A DNA stretch of 64,000 nucleotides from CAZSAL01 sp964604825. GTDB lineage: Bacteria > Elusimicrobiota > Elusimicrobia > 2-01-FULL-59-12. The DNA is taken from contig CAZSAL010000009.1 of NCBI GenBank assembly GCA_964604825.1, forward strand, positions 1-64,000. The letters are read 5' to 3'. Positions within the stretch are counted from its first letter, which is position 1. Each line of letters starts with the position of its first letter. The notes under the pieces were generated by a model that saw only the letters and a program-made list of their open reading frames with translations, made no database searches and was not told the DNA's origin. Positions 34,602 to 43,962 of this stretch are shown here, one piece after another. The position numbers and the translations under genes were made by a program.

Positions 34602-35932
34602 GGAAGCAATCGTTGACCATAATTCTTTTTCTTTCCATCCTGGCCGGATACGGGATCTGCGCCGTGCCCGCCCAGACACATTCGCAGGCCATCCCGGCTG
34701 GGCTGACCAGTCAGGAACTTCCGGTGTATAAGCTGGTTATGCAGCTCAACGAAGTCTCGGAAGTTCAGGTCAATGAGCGCACTGAGCCGGCCTATTCAAT
34801 TCTGCGTGCGATCAATGATGCCGACGGCCCTGCGTATACCCAACTGCGCCGAATTATTGGCCGCTCTACCGTACGGGCGGCGCTGAACCCCACTGCGAAG
34901 GCGGTCTTCGCCGGATTATTATCGGACAAAAGCGATTCATTTTCCCTGGCGGGTAATCTCTGGCTCGCAGCCTTAAGAAGCGCAAACCCGGATTACAAGC
35001 TTAAAGCCCGGCAAAAACTGGTCGAATTTATCCAGCCTGCGCATATCCCCGTGCTTATCAGCATTCTGAAAATTCCCGGCCCCAACGTCCAGGCTTACGA
35101 AATTCTGCAGGAAGTTACAGGACAGTCCTTTGATCCCAGGGAAAAAACATGGAAGGATTGGTGGACGCGGAAGCACGGTAAAGTGGATCTCACGGGACAT
35201 ATGCTTAAGGTAGTCAGTACCCAGCTGTCTCAGACGGTTATACGTCCGGCAGATCTGGGAAGCTTCTGGTACGTTCCGGAACAAATCAAGAATGCGTCGC
35301 TGCCTTATGCCAAACGGTCCTCTTCCGAGCAGCTTGTTGTCACGCATTGGAATGAGTGGGCCGGTAATGACGTCCGACGTTTTGTGGATGACTGGATGAG
35401 AGCCAAACCCCTTTTCGACAAAATCGTTCATCAGCCAGATCCCAGGGTAAACAATTACCTCCAGAACCTGATATCTGATCCCAGCTTCAGCGATTATGCG
35501 AGCGTGATACTCGCCTGGCGCGGCAGTAAATCTTCGCTCAGCGCCATACAGCACGCATTTCCCCGGCATCCCACGCCTTCGCTGGCGCTTGCGCGCGGAT
35601 CATTGGGAGATAGAGATGCCCTCAGGGATCTCATACAGATGACGCGGAATAACCCTAACCCTTCCTCTTTCGGCATAATGGACCAAAACGCCCGCTCTTA
35701 CGTCAGCTGGCTGCGGTTGATCGGAATTGTGCCTGCGGAGCAGGCGCTGGAACTGCTGACCCACCATAATTTCGGTTTTGAATCCGCTGCCACGCGCAGG
35801 GAGAAGAAGAAAGCGATCAAACAGGCTGAAAAATGGCTGAAGGATAACGAAGGGGAACTTCTTTTCAATTCCAAGGGCGGCTTTTTCTACCTTCCTGTAA
35901 AAAATAGCTATAATTCCCGTCATGGCGGCTGA
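34598..35932 (+). CDS. Secreted helical-repeat-like protein, unknown function
   Basis: The 444-aa protein overlaps the preceding gene by ATGA. It has a signal peptide (about 1-26, ending ICAVPAQ). The body is alpha-helical with HEAT-like character (for example ARQKLVEFIQPAHIPVLISI, ILKIPGPNVQAYEILQEVTG). A WKDWWTRKHG segment resembles those following HEAT repeats in planctomycete-type secreted proteins. No catalytic motif is visible. It is part of the hemL-hisG operon. Function unknown. Confidence 0.65.
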   Translation: MRKQSLTIILFLSILAGYGICAVPAQTHSQAIPAGLTSQELPVYKLVMQLNEVSEVQVNERTEPAYSILRAINDADGPAYTQLRRIIGRSTVRAALNPTAKAVFAGLLSDKSDSFSLAGNLWLAALRSANPDYKLKARQKLVEFIQPAHIPVLISILKIPGPNVQAYEILQEVTGQSFDPREKTWKDWWTRKHGKVDLTGHMLKVVSTQLSQTVIRPADLGSFWYVPEQIKNASLPYAKRSSSEQLVVTHWNEWAGNDVRRFVDDWMRAKPLFDKIVHQPDPRVNNYLQNLISDPSFSDYASVILAWRGSKSSLSAIQHAFPRHPTPSLALARGSLGDRDALRDLIQMTRNNPNPSSFGIMDQNARSYVSWLRLIGIVPAEQALELLTHHNFGFESAATRREKKKAIKQAEKWLKDNEGELLFNSKGGFFYLPVKNSYNSRHGG

Positions 35933-36824
35933 CGAAAAAATTATTACATCGAACGGTAAACTCAGACTGGGCCTGCCCAAAGGCAGCCTCCAGGAATCGA
36001 CCATCGAGATTTTCCGGCGTGCCGGCATCCGGATTTACGCCTCGGACCGCTCCTATTTTCCCACTTCGGATGATGATGAACTGGAAATCATGCTGGTCCG
36101 CTCCCAGGAAATGGCCCGTTATGTTGCAGACGGCGTATTCGACGCGGGGTTGACCGGCTATGACTGGATCATGGAGTCCGGCGCAAGGGTGCATCAGATT
36201 TGCGAGTTGCTTTACGCGAAAACCGGATTCCGCCCGGTCCGCTGGGTGCTTGCCGTTCCGAATGATTCGCCGATTCAATCCGTAAAAGACCTGCAGGGCA
36301 AACGCATCGCCACCGAACTTGTAGGAGTGGTGAAGAAGTATCTGGCCAGGCACAAGGTCAACGCCGAAGTGGAATTTTCCTGGGGCGCGACCGAAGCCAA
36401 GGCGGGATTTCTTGTGGATGCCATTGTTGAGCTTACTGAGACTGGCAGTTCCCTGCGCGCCAACAAGCTGCGCATCGTCAAGGAACTGCTTACCTCAAGC
36501 ACACGGTTTATTGCCAACAGGAAATCCTGGAAAGACCCCCGGAAGCGCGAGAAAATGGAAAATCTGGCCATGCTGCTTCAGGGCGCGCTCGCCGCAGAGG
36601 GCATGGTTGGCTTAAAGATGAACGTGAAGCAGAAAAATATCGACGGTTTGATGCAAATTTTACCCGCCATGAAAAACCCGACCATTTCCTCGCTAAGCGA
36701 AGAAGGCTGGTCAGCCCTGGAAGTGATCATCGAAGAAAAAACTGTCAAGAAACTCATCCCGCAGCTCAAGCGCGCCGGCGCCACGGGCATCATCGAATAC
36801 CCCTTAAACAAAGTCATTCCGTAG
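35922..36824 (+). CDS. hisG: ATP phosphoribosyltransferase, long form
   Basis: This is the first enzyme of histidine biosynthesis (ATP + PRPP to phosphoribosyl-ATP). The 300-aa length and C-terminal regulatory domain (about 215-300, MNVKQKNIDGLMQILPAMKN, then GIIEYPLNKVI) identify the long HisG, which acts as a hexamer without HisZ. The catalytic core has LRLGLPKGSLQESTIEIFRR, FDAGLTGYDWI and DAIVELTETGSSLRANKL. It overlaps the preceding gene by 11 bp. No other his genes are in the window. Confidence 0.96.
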   Translation: MAADEKIITSNGKLRLGLPKGSLQESTIEIFRRAGIRIYASDRSYFPTSDDDELEIMLVRSQEMARYVADGVFDAGLTGYDWIMESGARVHQICELLYAKTGFRPVRWVLAVPNDSPIQSVKDLQGKRIATELVGVVKKYLARHKVNAEVEFSWGATEAKAGFLVDAIVELTETGSSLRANKLRIVKELLTSSTRFIANRKSWKDPRKREKMENLAMLLQGALAAEGMVGLKMNVKQKNIDGLMQILPAMKNPTISSLSEEGWSALEVIIEEKTVKKLIPQLKRAGATGIIEYPLNKVIP

Positions 36825-36837
36825 ATCTGAAAATCTT

Positions 36838-39800
36838 TTATTGGACGTTAAAGTATTTAGCCTGAGGGTGGTGGACCACAATCGCTGATGTGGATTGTTC
36901 TGGAACTAGCTGGTATTCTTCGGTAAGGCTGACGCCGATTCTGGAGGGATCAAGCAGTTCAAAAATCAGTTTTTGATCGGCAAGGTTCGGGCAGGCGGGA
37001 TAGCCGAATGAGTAGCGGCTGCCGCGGTATTTCTGCTGAAACCATTCCCTGATTTGCGGAGCGTCTTCATTTTCAATATGGAGTTCCTCCCGTATGCGCC
37101 GGTGCCAGTATTCCGCAAGCGCCTCGGCTGTTTCCACGCTCAGCCCGTGCAGATAAAGATAATCCCTGTAGGCGTTTTCCTTGAAGAGCTTGTGTGCTTC
37201 ATCTGAGGCCTTGGTGCCGACTGTCACAAGGAATGTCCCAAAAATATCGATTTTTCCCGATGATTTTGAAAAATAAAAATCGGAAATACATCTTCTGGGA
37301 GCCGAGGACTGCCTGGGGAATTTAAACCTCACCCATTCTGTCTTTTGATCTTCCTTGTAAACGATCAGGTCGTTTCCGTCAGATTGGCAGGGGAAATAGC
37401 CGTAAACCACCTGCGGCACGAGCAGCTGTTCCTTGAGGCAGTAATCTTTCCATTTCTGAAAAAGCGGCTGGACCGTTTCCTTCAGAGTCTTGTTGTATCT
37501 CTCCAGCGGTGTCTGGCCGCGAATGAATCCCCAGCGTACTTTAAGCAGAGCAGTCTCGTTAATGAAGGAAAATACATCTTTCAATGGAATCCCGCGCGCT
37601 ACCCTGCTTCCCCAGAAAGGAGGTTTGGGGATGGAGATGTCGCGGCGGACAGTCTTCCCCTCACCCACGCCCTCTCCCGCCCCGCCACTACGGCTTAGTG
37701 GGTCTGCCAACGACTCAGTGGCGGAAAGGGGAAAAGGAGTTTTTGAAGTGTGACCGGAGCCACCCCGGACTTCGTAGATCGTGGCCTTTTTCTCGATAGA
37801 TGGATCAGTCAGTTCTTCCATTATGCGCAGGCCTTCGAACGCGTCATGGCCGTAAAATACGTAACCTTTGTATAAATCGCGCAGTTCCTGCTCGACAAAA
37901 CGCCGGGTCAGCGCAGCTCCGCCTAGGAGAACCGGCGTTTTAACTCCGCGCCGGTTCATCTCTTCCAGATTTTCCTTCATGACTGCGGTCGATTTCACAA
38001 GCAGGCCGGACATGCCGATGACGTCGGCTTTGTGCTCCTCGGCGGCCTTCAGGATATCTTCGATCGGCATCTTGATGCCAAGATTAATGACCTTGTAGCC
38101 GTTGTTCGTCATAATAATGTCCACAAGGTTTTTGCCGATATCATGCACATCGCCTTTGACTGTAGCCAGGACAATCCGTCCTCTGTGCCGACCTGCATCG
38201 GCTTTTGGCAGGAAAGGTTCGAGGCAGAGGACTGCGGCTTTCATGGTTTCCGCAGACTGCAGAACAAACGGCAGCTGCATCTGACCGGAACCAAAGAGGT
38301 CTCCGACCACGCGCATGCCGTCAAGAAGGATGGTATTGATAATATCCAGAGGATCGTGCGTCTTAAGCGCCTCGGTAAGCAGAAGGTCGAGGCCCTGTTT
38401 GTTGCCGTCGACGATCCGGCTCTTGAGCCGCTCTTCTATAGTCTTCGGTTCTTCCTTTTTGGCGACGGTTATCTCTGATGCTTCAGCATAGTGCGCCATG
38501 AGTTCAGTAAGCGGATCAAACGTTTTGGACGTCTTTCCGGCAGGTCGTAAGCCGGGATCCATGGATCCCCCGCTGACACCCGCGGGGGATGACGAAAAAG
38601 TCCGCTCATCGAATATCAACTGCCGTGCCAGCTCCCGGCCCTTCTCATCGATCTTGTAGAGCGGCAAAATTTTCCGGGCATTGATGATGGCCGCGTCCAG
38701 TCCGGCTTCGATGGCGTAATGCATAAAAACGGAATTCAGCGCCTGCCGCACCTGCGGCGCCAGGCCGAAAGATATGTTTGATACGCCCAAAACCGTAGAA
38801 ACGCCGGGCAGCTCTTTTTTGATCAGCCGGATCGCTTCGATTGTTTCCATGCCTGCTTTACGGAATTCCTCATCCCCTGATCCAAGAGTGAAGGTCAGAG
38901 CGTCAAAGAAGAGATCCTCCGGTCGGAGCCCGAATTTATTTACCGCCAGATCATGAATGCGCCTGGCAATGGCCAGCTTCCTGTCCCGCGTTTTGGCCAT
39001 GCCTTTTTCATCAATGGTCAAAGCCACAAGCGCCGCCCCATAGGTTTTGGCCAGCGGGCAGATCCTGCGCATCCGTTCTTCGCCGTCTTCCAAATTAATG
39101 GAATTAATGACGCAACGGCCGCCCGCATGCTTCAGGGCGGCTTCGATCACCGGCGCCTCGGTGGAGTCGATCATGAACGGCGTACGGACCTGAAGCACCA
39201 TGCGGCTCATGCATGCGTTCATGTCCTGTGCTTCGTCGCGTCCGACATAGGCGGTGCAGAGATCAAGGATATGGGCGCCCTCATTGGATTCTTCTTTAGC
39301 CATGCCGGTGAGAGCGTCATAGTCATTTTTGGCCAGAAGGTCGCGGAATTTTTTCGAGCCATTTGCGTTAATCCGCTCGCCGATAATTAGAGGTTTTGGT
39401 TCCTGCCTGAAAGGGACCTGGATATAAAGACTGGAACAGGCGGGAATTTTTTCAACGGTGCGGGCAACAGGCGCCTGATTCTCCAGGGTCTTCACTACAG
39501 CTGCCAGATGCGCGGGCGTTGTGCCGCAGCATCCACCGACGATATTGACTCCGAAGCGCGTCACGAAGTCTTTGAGGTGGCCTGCCAGCTGATCCGGAGT
39601 CAGTTTATAAACGGCCCTGCCTCCGACATTTTCCGGAAGGCCGGCGTTAGGCAGTACCGAAATATACCTGGGCCACTGCTGCGAAAGGGTGCGCACATGT
39701 TCGGACATCTCCTGCGGGCCTGTGGCGCAGTTCATGCCCAGGGAAAAAATCGGATACGGTTCCAGAGCTGTGATCACCGCCGCGATTTCCGTGCCCAACA

Positions 39801-40398
39801 GTAGCGTTCCCGTGGTTTCCACCGTGACCTGGACCATAACAGGGATGTCTTTTTTAGCGGCAGACAGGGCGTCGAGCGATCCGGTAATTGCGGCTTTGAT
39901 CTGAAGAAGGTCCTGGCAGGTTTCTATCAGCAGGAAGTCCGCGCCTCCTTCAATCAATCCCGCGGCCTGTTCAATGTAATTGCGGCGCAGGATGTCGAAA
40001 GTCGTGTGGCCAAGAGACGGCAGTTTGGTTCCCGGCCCCATGGATCCCGCGACAAAACGCGGGTTGTCTTTGGTGGAAAATTGCCGCGCGACTTTGCGCG
40101 CCAGGCGCGCGGCTTTTACATTGAATTCATGGACGCGTTCTTCCAGCCCGTACTCGGCGAAAACGATCCGGTTGGCGCCAAAGGAGTTGGTTTCCACTGC
40201 CTGGCAGCCGGCCTGCAAAAAAGAGGCATGCAGATCCTCAATCCATTCCGGATGGGTTTCCAGAAGGATTTCCGTGCAGCCTTCCTTCCCGGCGTAATCG
40301 TCGATCGTGGGGTTGCGCAACTGGAGGTTTGTTCCCATGGCCCCATCAAAGACAAGGATGCGCTCATGCAGCAGGTTTTCAATTTCTACTCGACTCAT
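36838..40398 (-). CDS. metH: Cobalamin-dependent methionine synthase
   Basis: The 1186-aa protein has the full MetH order: homocysteine/zinc domain (about 1-320, VGGCCGTTPAHLA near 289), pterin (methyltetrahydrofolate) domain (about 335-600), cobalamin cap and binding domain with DVHDIGKNLVDII (near 749), and the AdoMet reactivation domain ending RYSFGYPACPN. I use the ATG at 40398 (MSRVEIENLLHERILVFDGAM); a start 36 bp upstream would add an unrelated hydrophobic stretch. Two in-frame insertions derive from palindromic repeats: R2 at about residues 602-623, before the cap, and R3 at about 888-916, between the cobalamin and reactivation domains. Confidence 0.96.
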   Translation of the reverse strand: MSRVEIENLLHERILVFDGAMGTNLQLRNPTIDDYAGKEGCTEILLETHPEWIEDLHASFLQAGCQAVETNSFGANRIVFAEYGLEERVHEFNVKAARLARKVARQFSTKDNPRFVAGSMGPGTKLPSLGHTTFDILRRNYIEQAAGLIEGGADFLLIETCQDLLQIKAAITGSLDALSAAKKDIPVMVQVTVETTGTLLLGTEIAAVITALEPYPIFSLGMNCATGPQEMSEHVRTLSQQWPRYISVLPNAGLPENVGGRAVYKLTPDQLAGHLKDFVTRFGVNIVGGCCGTTPAHLAAVVKTLENQAPVARTVEKIPACSSLYIQVPFRQEPKPLIIGERINANGSKKFRDLLAKNDYDALTGMAKEESNEGAHILDLCTAYVGRDEAQDMNACMSRMVLQVRTPFMIDSTEAPVIEAALKHAGGRCVINSINLEDGEERMRRICPLAKTYGAALVALTIDEKGMAKTRDRKLAIARRIHDLAVNKFGLRPEDLFFDALTFTLGSGDEEFRKAGMETIEAIRLIKKELPGVSTVLGVSNISFGLAPQVRQALNSVFMHYAIEAGLDAAIINARKILPLYKIDEKGRELARQLIFDERTFSSSPAGVSGGSMDPGLRPAGKTSKTFDPLTELMAHYAEASEITVAKKEEPKTIEERLKSRIVDGNKQGLDLLLTEALKTHDPLDIINTILLDGMRVVGDLFGSGQMQLPFVLQSAETMKAAVLCLEPFLPKADAGRHRGRIVLATVKGDVHDIGKNLVDIIMTNNGYKVINLGIKMPIEDILKAAEEHKADVIGMSGLLVKSTAVMKENLEEMNRRGVKTPVLLGGAALTRRFVEQELRDLYKGYVFYGHDAFEGLRIMEELTDPSIEKKATIYEVRGGSGHTSKTPFPLSATESLADPLSRSGGAGEGVGEGKTVRRDISIPKPPFWGSRVARGIPLKDVFSFINETALLKVRWGFIRGQTPLERYNKTLKETVQPLFQKWKDYCLKEQLLVPQVVYGYFPCQSDGNDLIVYKEDQKTEWVRFKFPRQSSAPRRCISDFYFSKSSGKIDIFGTFLVTVGTKASDEAHKLFKENAYRDYLYLHGLSVETAEALAEYWHRRIREELHIENEDAPQIREWFQQKYRGSRYSFGYPACPNLADQKLIFELLDPSRIGVSLTEEYQLVPEQSTSAIVVHHPQAKYFNVQ
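37651..37736. repeat. Palindromic repeat R3-like, in frame inside metH
   Basis: CTTCCCCTCACCCACGCCCT at the left faces GGAAAGGGGAAAAGG at the right, with inner arms CCGCCACT and AGTGGCGG. It encodes a low-complexity Ser/Gly-rich linker between the B12 and reactivation domains of MetH. Confidence 0.75.
38531..38593. repeat. Palindromic repeat R2, copy d (in frame inside metH)
   Basis: GTCTTTCCGGCAGGTCGTAA plus GCCGGGATCCA matches the R2 arm seen at 12895-12933. The adjoining GATCCCCCGCTGACACCCG ending GGGGATGAC matches the other arm. Its 63 bp are a multiple of three. The peptide includes SSPAGVSGGSMDPGLRPAGK. Confidence 0.85.
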
Positions 40399-40429
40399 AG
40401 GAAGAATTATAAGTGTTATCGTTCTTTGT

Positions 40430-40510
40430 GTCATTCCCGAGATTCATAATCGGGAATCCATCATAGAGGCCTTTATGAAGGGATCCCCGCTTACTGCGTG
40501 CGGGGATGAC
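40430..40510. repeat. Palindromic repeat R2, copy e
   Basis: GTCATTCCCGAGATTCATAA through GCGTGCGGGGATGAC. It fills the gap between metH and pcm. Confidence 0.85.
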
Positions 40511-40512
40511 GG

Positions 40513-41157
40513 CTATTCTTTACCGAATCCGTACTCTCCAAGGAGGGGAACAAACTGGCAGCGGCAGATAACGGAACGCATCAGGCCTTTTTCGCGCTTT
40601 TCAATTAAAACCAGTTCCTGGTGATCGCGGCTGCCAATAGGCAGAAGCAGCTTTCCGTCAGGTGAAAGCTGATCAAGATAAGGCGCGGGAATATCCGGCG
40701 CAGCAGCCGTGACTGTGATGTCGTCAAACGGCTCCTTCCCGGGAAGGCCGCCAGAACCGTCACGTTCGTATACAGTGGCATTTTTCAGGCCGAGACAATT
40801 GAGCCTTTGGCGCGCGCTTTCCGCTAATTCCGGCACAATTTCAATGGTGTCAACCTTTCGTGCCAGCAGGGCTAGAAGAACAGTCTGATAGGCGGAACCT
40901 GTTCCAATTTCAAGCACATGCTCATGGCCGTCTAATTTCAGAGCCTGAAGCATGATGCCGACCATATAAGGCTGGGAAATGCTCTGTCCACCGGGGATAG
41001 GCAGTGCACGATCCTCATAAGCATGCCTGCGAACATCCTCCGGCACATAATTCTCGCGCGGCACGGTGGACATCACCTCAAGCACGCGCGGGTCATTAAT
41101 ACCCCGCTTAATCAGCTGGGATTCGACCATTTCGTTTCGAAGATCGGAGTAATTCAA
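40513..41157 (-). CDS. pcm: Protein-L-isoaspartate O-methyltransferase
   Basis: The 214-aa cytoplasmic repair enzyme methylates L-isoaspartyl residues using SAM. Landmarks: RENYVPEDVRRHAYEDRALP, GGQSISQPYMVGIMLQAL and the SAM motif VLEIGTGSAYQTVLLALLA. The late segment PIGSRDHQELVLIEK precedes a C-terminal VPLLGEYGFG. Length and order are standard. It is flanked on both sides by R2 repeats that replace ordinary spacers between metH, pcm and the thioredoxin-like gene. Confidence 0.95.
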   Translation of the reverse strand: MNYSDLRNEMVESQLIKRGINDPRVLEVMSTVPRENYVPEDVRRHAYEDRALPIPGGQSISQPYMVGIMLQALKLDGHEHVLEIGTGSAYQTVLLALLARKVDTIEIVPELAESARQRLNCLGLKNATVYERDGSGGLPGKEPFDDITVTAAAPDIPAPYLDQLSPDGKLLLPIGSRDHQELVLIEKREKGLMRSVICRCQFVPLLGEYGFGKE

Positions 41158-41172
41158 AGTTTCCTCTAATCC

Positions 41173-41254
41173 GTCGCCCCGGCGATTCGTAGGCCGGGGT
41201 CTATCAGCAAGAACTCCTTTTTATGGGTCCCGGCCTGAGACCTGCCGGGACGAC
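41173..41254. repeat. Palindromic repeat R2, copy f
   Basis: GTCGCCCCGGCGATTCGTAG through GACCTGCCGGGACGAC, between pcm and the thioredoxin-like gene. Confidence 0.85.
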
Positions 41255-41258
41255 GTCT

Positions 41259-41840
41259 TTATGAAAAGTAATTGGGTTCAGTGCCCGCTTTCCATTTGAT
41301 GTTGCAGCCCATGCTCGGTTTCTGATCTTTGCTGACCGCTTTTCCTGCAAGCACTGCATCGATTGCGGCTCGAAGGTCTTTGCCTGTAAGCGGCTTATCA
41401 TTTCCCGGGCGGCTGTCATCCAGCTGGCCGCGGTAAACAAGCTTTCTTTCCGGCCCAAAAAGAAAGAAATCGGGCGTGCAGGCAGCAGTGTAGGCTTTTG
41501 CCGTTTGCTGGCTTTCGTCGTAACAAAAGGGGAAAGTGAAACCAAGCTCTTTTGCCATTGCTTTCAGGTTTTCAGGCGAATCATCCGGATAATTTTCCAC
41601 ATCGTTGGAACTGACAGCCACGATGCCTATGTCTTTTCCGGAATAATCTCCTGCCAACCTCTTGAGCTCGGGCTTAATGTGCTGAACATAGGGGCAGTGC
41701 CGGCAGATAAACATCACCAACAGAGCCTTTTTCCCTTTAAAGTCGGCAGGGGTTATCGTTTTTCCGGACAGCACGTCGGGAAGTTGGAAGTCAGGCGCTG
41801 CGGTCCCGAGCGGCAGCATGGTTGAAGCTGTTAGAGACAT
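41259..41840 (-). CDS. Thioredoxin-fold protein (AhpC/TSA-type, CxxC)
   Basis: This 193-aa protein has a peroxiredoxin/thioredoxin-like fold: APDFQLPDVLSGKTITPADF, LLVMFICRHCPYVQHI with the CRHC redox pair at about 46-49, and VAVSSNDVENYPDDSPENLK. It resembles the AhpC/TSA-family proteins with CxxCPY motif rather than classic two-Cys peroxiredoxins. No signal peptide is apparent, so a cytoplasmic thiol-redox role is expected. Substrate unknown. R2 repeats lie immediately up- and downstream. Confidence 0.85.
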   Translation of the reverse strand: MSLTASTMLPLGTAAPDFQLPDVLSGKTITPADFKGKKALLVMFICRHCPYVQHIKPELKRLAGDYSGKDIGIVAVSSNDVENYPDDSPENLKAMAKELGFTFPFCYDESQQTAKAYTAACTPDFFLFGPERKLVYRGQLDDSRPGNDKPLTGKDLRAAIDAVLAGKAVSKDQKPSMGCNIKWKAGTEPNYFS

Positions 41841-41862
41841 AAGATCCTCCTTTACTCATATT

Positions 41863-41942
41863 GTCATTCCCGAATTTTGTTATCGGGAATCCATCGATAA
41901 AGGCCTTTTTTAGGGATCCCCGATTAAGACCTCGGGGATGAC
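41863..41942. repeat. Palindromic repeat R2, copy g
   Basis: GTCATTCCCGAATTTTGTTA through GACCTCGGGGATGAC, upstream of the thioredoxin-like gene and divergent gltX. Confidence 0.85.
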
Positions 41943-42020
41943 ACCCATTGTGTATAGGAAAATTTTACCACTTAGACACAAATCGGATTTGGTGATGTTC
42001 AAATAAGTAAAATAAATATC

Positions 42021-43523
42021 ATGTCTAACCCAATCAGGGTCCGTTTTGCACCATCACCGACCGGCTACCTGCATATAGGAGGAGCCCGCACTGCGCTCTT
42101 TAACTGGCTTTTTGCGCGGCACAACTCCGGAACCTTTATTCTGCGCATCGAGGACACCGATGAAGTACGTTCCACGGAAGAATCGGTCAGCGGCATTCTG
42201 GAATCCATGCGCTGGCTCGGCCTGGACTGGGATGAAGGGCCGGTTTACGACAAAACTCAGGGCATTCCTTCTCAGGTTAAGGGCGATAAAGGTCCGTACT
42301 TTCAAATGCAGCGCCTGGAGTTTTACCAGAAATTCTGTCAGCAGTTGATCGACGCAGGACACGCCTACCCCTGTTACTGTACGCCGGAGGAAGTGGAAAA
42401 AATGCGCCAGATGGCGCTATTATCGAAACGTCCTCCAAAATATGACGGGACGTGCCGCAATCTGACCACTGAAGAACGTGCCCGTAAAGAAGCTGAGGGC
42501 CGCAAAAAGTCCATACGCTTCAAGACTCCCCACGAAGGCATAACCTCTTTTTCCGATCTTGTACGCGGTTCAATGCAGTTTGAGAATAATCTGCTGGAAG
42601 ATTTTGTCATCCAAAAGACCTCCGGCGTGCCTACATACAATTTTGCCTGCGTCGTTGACGATCACCTGATGGAAATCAGCCATGTTATTCGCGGAGACGA
42701 TCATCTTTCCAATACGCCGCGCCAGGTTTTGATTTATCGGGCGCTGGGATGGGAACTGCCGCAGTTCGGACATCTGGCCATGATCCTTGGATCGGATGGT
42801 TCGCGCCTGTCAAAGCGCCACGGAGCCACCGCCGTACTCGAATATAAAGAGGCGGGCTACCTCCCGGAAGTGCTGTCGAATTATCTGGCATTGCTCGGCT
42901 GGGGAACGGAAAACAGCCAGCAGATCTTTTCGCCACAGGAGATGATTGACAAATTTTCTCTGGAGCGCTGCGGCAAAAGCCCGGCAACGTTCGACCCCAA
43001 AAAATTGCACTGGATGAACGGCGAATATGTCCGGAAGAAATCAGTGCCGGAACTTGCCGATCTGGCCTGGCCCTTTCTGTTCGCAGGAGGTGTCGCCAAA
43101 CTGCACCCTTCTCCCGAAGAACGCGCAGCCGTTGAAAAGGCGATTGCTCTCGAGCACGAAAAAATAAAATTATTGACGGATGCGCCCAGATTGATCGATT
43201 TTCTGATCTGGGATGAATACGAATTCAAGGCAGAGGCGGTCGAGAAGGTTTTAAAGCAGCCCAATGTTGCGGAGATCCTTGAAGATCTGGCTAAACGTCT
43301 GGAGGCGCTGGAGCCTTTCGATGTCGCAGGCATCGAGGCTGTAGCTAGGGCATGCGCTAAAGACCGCGGGCTCAAGGCCGGAGGCACGTTCCATCCGCTG
43401 CGCGTAGCAGTTTCGGGCCGGACGGAAGGGCCCAGTCTTTTTCACATGGTTGAATTCCTGGGAAAGAAGCGGACAATCGAACGAATAAAGAGGGCCAGAA
43501 CGTTACTGTCGTCCAAGGTTTAA
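42021..43523 (+). CDS. gltX: Glutamyl-tRNA synthetase
   Basis: This class I synthetase has the HIGH-type motif YLHIG (16-20, after RFAPSPTG) and the KMSKS-type motif SRLSKR (261-266). Its C-terminal helical anticodon-binding domain runs to residue 500. Length is normal. A tRNA-Gln gene follows within 450 bp. No GlnRS is seen here, so the enzyme may be non-discriminating and feed an amidotransferase route; the window cannot settle that. The neighbouring gene downstream is a DUF1844 protein. Confidence 0.97.
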   Translation: MSNPIRVRFAPSPTGYLHIGGARTALFNWLFARHNSGTFILRIEDTDEVRSTEESVSGILESMRWLGLDWDEGPVYDKTQGIPSQVKGDKGPYFQMQRLEFYQKFCQQLIDAGHAYPCYCTPEEVEKMRQMALLSKRPPKYDGTCRNLTTEERARKEAEGRKKSIRFKTPHEGITSFSDLVRGSMQFENNLLEDFVIQKTSGVPTYNFACVVDDHLMEISHVIRGDDHLSNTPRQVLIYRALGWELPQFGHLAMILGSDGSRLSKRHGATAVLEYKEAGYLPEVLSNYLALLGWGTENSQQIFSPQEMIDKFSLERCGKSPATFDPKKLHWMNGEYVRKKSVPELADLAWPFLFAGGVAKLHPSPEERAAVEKAIALEHEKIKLLTDAPRLIDFLIWDEYEFKAEAVEKVLKQPNVAEILEDLAKRLEALEPFDVAGIEAVARACAKDRGLKAGGTFHPLRVAVSGRTEGPSLFHMVEFLGKKRTIERIKRARTLLSSKV

Positions 43524-43537
43524 AAAGGAGTCATTTT

Positions 43538-43909
43538 ATGGTAGAGGAACAGATTAAAGAAAGCGATGCTGATTTTCGATTTTTGTCACTTACCATCTCT
43601 TTGGTAACTGCAGCCTGGTCACAGATGGGCAAGATCCCGCATCCTGTTTCAAAAAAGATAGAGAAAGACCTGCCGCAGGCTCAGGTATCTATTGAGTTTC
43701 TCCGCATGCTGCAGGAAAAGACAAAAGGGAATTTAAAACCTAAAGAAAAAGAACTGCTGGAAAACTCCATTACCGATCTGGAGCTCAATTACGCTGATGA
43801 GACTGCCAGGACGCCTGCAAAGCCGGAAGAGGCTAAGAAAGGCCCCGAAATCATCACGCCTTCAGGATCCGGCAAAGGGTCCGGCCCAGATATTATCAAA
43901 CCTTCCTAG
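43538..43909 (+). CDS. DUF1844-family protein
   Basis: This 123-aa acidic protein begins DADFRFLSLTISLVTAAWSQ followed by MGKIPHPVSKKIEKDLPQAQ, the DUF1844 core, with a helical VSIEFLRMLQEKTKGNLKPK segment. The Pro/Lys/Gly-rich tail (about 88-123) is disordered. It has a good AAGGAG site and follows gltX by 15 bp. Function is unknown in the family. Confidence 0.85.
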   Translation: MVEEQIKESDADFRFLSLTISLVTAAWSQMGKIPHPVSKKIEKDLPQAQVSIEFLRMLQEKTKGNLKPKEKELLENSITDLELNYADETARTPAKPEEAKKGPEIITPSGSGKGSGPDIIKPS

Positions 43910-43962
43910 GACTCCGACCCCTGTAGAAGTGTGGTAAAATCCTCAGGATTCCTGTGGTCAGC

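Noticed and set aside
40399..40512. Cobalamin or SAM riboswitch upstream of metH
   Set aside because: The gap consists mainly of an R2 repeat. I see no conserved B12-box or SAM-box elements.
40430..41942. CRISPR-like cluster of repeated GC-rich palindromes
   Set aside because: Copies are separated by whole genes, differ in internal sequence and lack uniform spacers. They are R2 intergenic palindromes.
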